This document shows, piece after piece, positions 30,846-32,044 of a stretch of DNA of 32,044 nt (its first letter is position 1; the number at the start of each line of letters is the position of its first letter). The DNA is from Treponema sp. Its GTDB lineage: Bacteria; Spirochaetota; Spirochaetia; Treponematales; Breznakiellaceae. The notes under the pieces were generated by a model, which was given only the letters and a program-made list of their open reading frames with translations, ran no database searches and was not told where the DNA came from. The DNA is taken from positions 1 through 32,044 of the forward strand of contig JAITLC010000074.1 in assembly GCA_031278095.1 (NCBI GenBank), written 5' to 3'. A program made the translations under genes and the position numbers.

Positions 30846-30873
30846 TTGACAATCATTAATAACTGGTTATATA
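30846..30873 (+). promoter_or_regulatory. Promoter of the nucleoside hydrolase gene
   Basis: Perfect TTGACA (30846-30851), a 16-base spacer and TATATA (30868-30873). A small palindrome TAAC-TG-GTTA (30860-30869) lies in the spacer and could be an additional operator. The leader to ATG 31010 is about 130 bases and includes another palindrome. Confidence 0.65.
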
Positions 30874-30897
30874 GTTAATAGACTAAAAAGAAAAATA

Positions 30898-30926
30898 TTT
30901 AGTAAAATTTATAAACATTTACTAAA
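30898..30926. promoter_or_regulatory. Possible operator 2: TTTAGTAAA-N11-TTTACTAAA
   Basis: Perfect 9-bp arms lie just downstream of the predicted hydrolase transcription start. They contain the same TAGTAA/TTACTA half-sites as 30639-30657. A repressor here would block elongation or initiation. Confidence 0.45.
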
Positions 30927-30971
30927 TTGAGCTTGTTCCGTAATTCAGGTTTTTTCGGAACAGCCTCAATT
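30924..30971. repeat. TGTTCCAAAA-family palindrome, third of three, in the hydrolase leader
   Basis: AATTGAGCTTGTTCCG and CGGAACAGCCTCAATT are the arms. The core is CCG/CGG rather than CCAAAA, so the two sides have changed together. It overlaps operator 2 by three bases. Confidence 0.75.
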
Positions 30972-31009
30972 GTTTTCATTCGGAAGAGGCAAAGGACGGA
31001 TTGTTACGT

Positions 31010-31990
31010 ATGGAAGGATTCAATTTTACGGAGTATGAACAGATTAGGGACGTAGTAAGCGTTAAGGGTCCCGGAGAAGCGGCAAACGAAGGGCTGATCC
31101 GCCGTCTAAAAAAGCCTGCCGGCAAGGCGGACGTGATCATCGATACCGACACCTACAACGAGATTGACGATCAGTTTGCCCTGGCGTTTCTGATTAAGTC
31201 CCCGGAAAAACTCGTCCTCAAGGGGATCTATGCGGCGCCCTTCTATAATCAGAATTCTTTAAGCCCTGCGGACGGCATGGAAAAGAGCTATAAGGAGATC
31301 TTCAATGTGCTTGCCCTGATGAAACGGGACGACCTTACGCCCCTGGTGAAGCGGGGTTCGGCAACATACCTCCCATCGGAAACGGAGCCTGTAGATTCCG
31401 AAGCGGCCCGGGATCTGGCGGATCTGGCGATGAAATATTCCCCGGACAAGCCCCTCTATGTCATTGCCATCGGGGCCATTACCAATGTGGCCTCTGCAAT
31501 CCTCATGAAGCCTGAGATTATCGACAAGATCGTCATCATCTGGCTTGGCGGCAATGCCCTGCACTGGATCAACAATGTGGAGTTTAACCTTAGCCAGGAT
31601 GTGGCCGCTGCCCGGGTCGTCTTCGGCTGCGGCGCCGCTTTGGTGCAGCTTCCCTGTAACGGGGTGGTAACGGAATTTGCAACCAGCGGCCCTGAACTGG
31701 AACACTGGCTGCGGGGTAAAAACGAACTGTGCGATTACCTTGTCGATGTAACGACAAAAGCCGCCATTCACGATTCGGGCATCCCCGCCTGGACAAGGGT
31801 TATCTGGGACGTATGTACGGTGGGCTGGCTTCTCGACGGTGATTTTATGCAGGATAGGCTGGAGCCCAGCCCCATTCCCGAATACGATCACCACTGGAGC
31901 GTCGATCCCCGCCGTCATCTTTTCCGTTATGTGTACCATATCAACCGGGACAGGCTCTTTGAAGAGCTGTTCAAAAAATTGGCGGAGTGA
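31010..31990 (+). CDS. Inosine/uridine-preferring nucleoside hydrolase
   Basis: The 326-residue enzyme cleaves the N-glycosidic bond of ribonucleosides, giving ribose and a free base. The Asp-rich calcium site is clear near the N-terminus (VIIDTDTYNEIDDQFALAFL), with IAIGAITNVASAI and the late WDVCTVGWLL stretch completing the active site. The last part (DHHWSVDPRRHLFRYVYHIN) is typical of this family's bacterial branch. ATG 31010 is the proposed start. A TTG at 31001 has AAGGA at closer spacing and cannot be excluded. It is divergent from the lacI-rbsK operon, which would phosphorylate the ribose released. Confidence 0.88.
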   Translation: MEGFNFTEYEQIRDVVSVKGPGEAANEGLIRRLKKPAGKADVIIDTDTYNEIDDQFALAFLIKSPEKLVLKGIYAAPFYNQNSLSPADGMEKSYKEIFNVLALMKRDDLTPLVKRGSATYLPSETEPVDSEAARDLADLAMKYSPDKPLYVIAIGAITNVASAILMKPEIIDKIVIIWLGGNALHWINNVEFNLSQDVAAARVVFGCGAALVQLPCNGVVTEFATSGPELEHWLRGKNELCDYLVDVTTKAAIHDSGIPAWTRVIWDVCTVGWLLDGDFMQDRLEPSPIPEYDHHWSVDPRRHLFRYVYHINRDRLFEELFKKLAE

Positions 31991-32030
31991 TGAAAGTGTT
32001 GTGTAACTCTTTGTATTATAGTAACTTAGT

Positions 32031-32044
32031 GGGGGGGGGGGGGG
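32031..32044 (+). other. Run of 14 G at the window end
   Basis: The sequence ends in 14 consecutive G, just after a TATAGT-like box. It may be a true homopolymer, like the phase-variable G tracts known near some Treponema promoters, or a sequencing or assembly artefact at a contig end. Confidence 0.6.

Overview
The window looks like chromosomal DNA of a free-living or gut spirochaete, most likely a Treponema of the termite-gut type. This is an inference: it rests on the mix of FtsX/ECF-sigma, ParAB, TRL-like lipoprotein, NlpC/P60 and C-P lyase genes, a GC content judged by eye to be a little above 50%, and many short palindromic intergenic repeats. No rRNA, tRNA, CRISPR array, phage or transposase gene was seen.

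Layout. 1-459 is the 3' end of a PHP-domain gene. 483-4020 (minus) is one operon read from a strong promoter at 4057-4085: FtsX-type permease, ATPase, ECF sigma factor, a cysteine-rich membrane protein that may be its anti-sigma factor, a 41-residue peptide and a DUF4418 membrane protein. 4229-8785 (plus) is a four-gene set: a lipoprotein fusing a solute-binding domain to a VWA domain, an XpaC-like membrane protein, a second membrane-anchored solute-binding protein and TelA. It resembles the XpaC/TelA stress modules but carries two ligand-binding domains, and it is the best candidate here for an undescribed system. Next come a GT4 glycosyltransferase (9137-10312) and an isolated phnI-phnJ pair of C-P lyase (10638-12744) without the other phn genes. 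13047-15344 (minus) carries a TRL-like lipoprotein and parA-parB. The parA promoter overlaps a perfect DnaA box and appears to give a leaderless mRNA. 15392-18346 (plus) is a Cof-type HAD phosphatase followed by a CBS-HATPase / DRTGG / PHP signalling cassette of the type found beside sensory [FeFe]-hydrogenases. 18613-19839 is an NlpC/P60 protein with an extra C-terminal domain. 20223-26461 is gltB-gltD (glutamate synthase). 26515-28336 holds a lipoprotein and a second HAD phosphatase. 28547-31990 is a nucleoside-salvage locus: lacI-type regulator and ribokinase on one strand, nucleoside hydrolase divergent.

The non-coding DNA is as informative as the genes. Three repeat families recur. (1) A TGTTCCAAAA/TTTTGGAACA palindrome occurs about ten times. 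One copy interrupts another repeat and is flanked by a 3-bp duplication, which points to mobility. (2) A roughly 190-bp element begins at or within a few bases of gene stop codons and has paired arms that covary between copies. (3) A hairpin with a conserved ATGACGCC loop is followed in two copies by a second hairpin with a conserved TCATTTCATTGC loop. One copy lies in the predicted 5' leader of gltB.

Links between genes: nucleoside hydrolase releases ribose for the ribokinase, and paired TAGTAA/TTACTA sites near both divergent promoters may bind the LacI-type protein. GltB and GltD form the NADPH-dependent glutamate synthase. PhnI and PhnJ need PhnG and PhnH, which must be encoded elsewhere if the pathway works.
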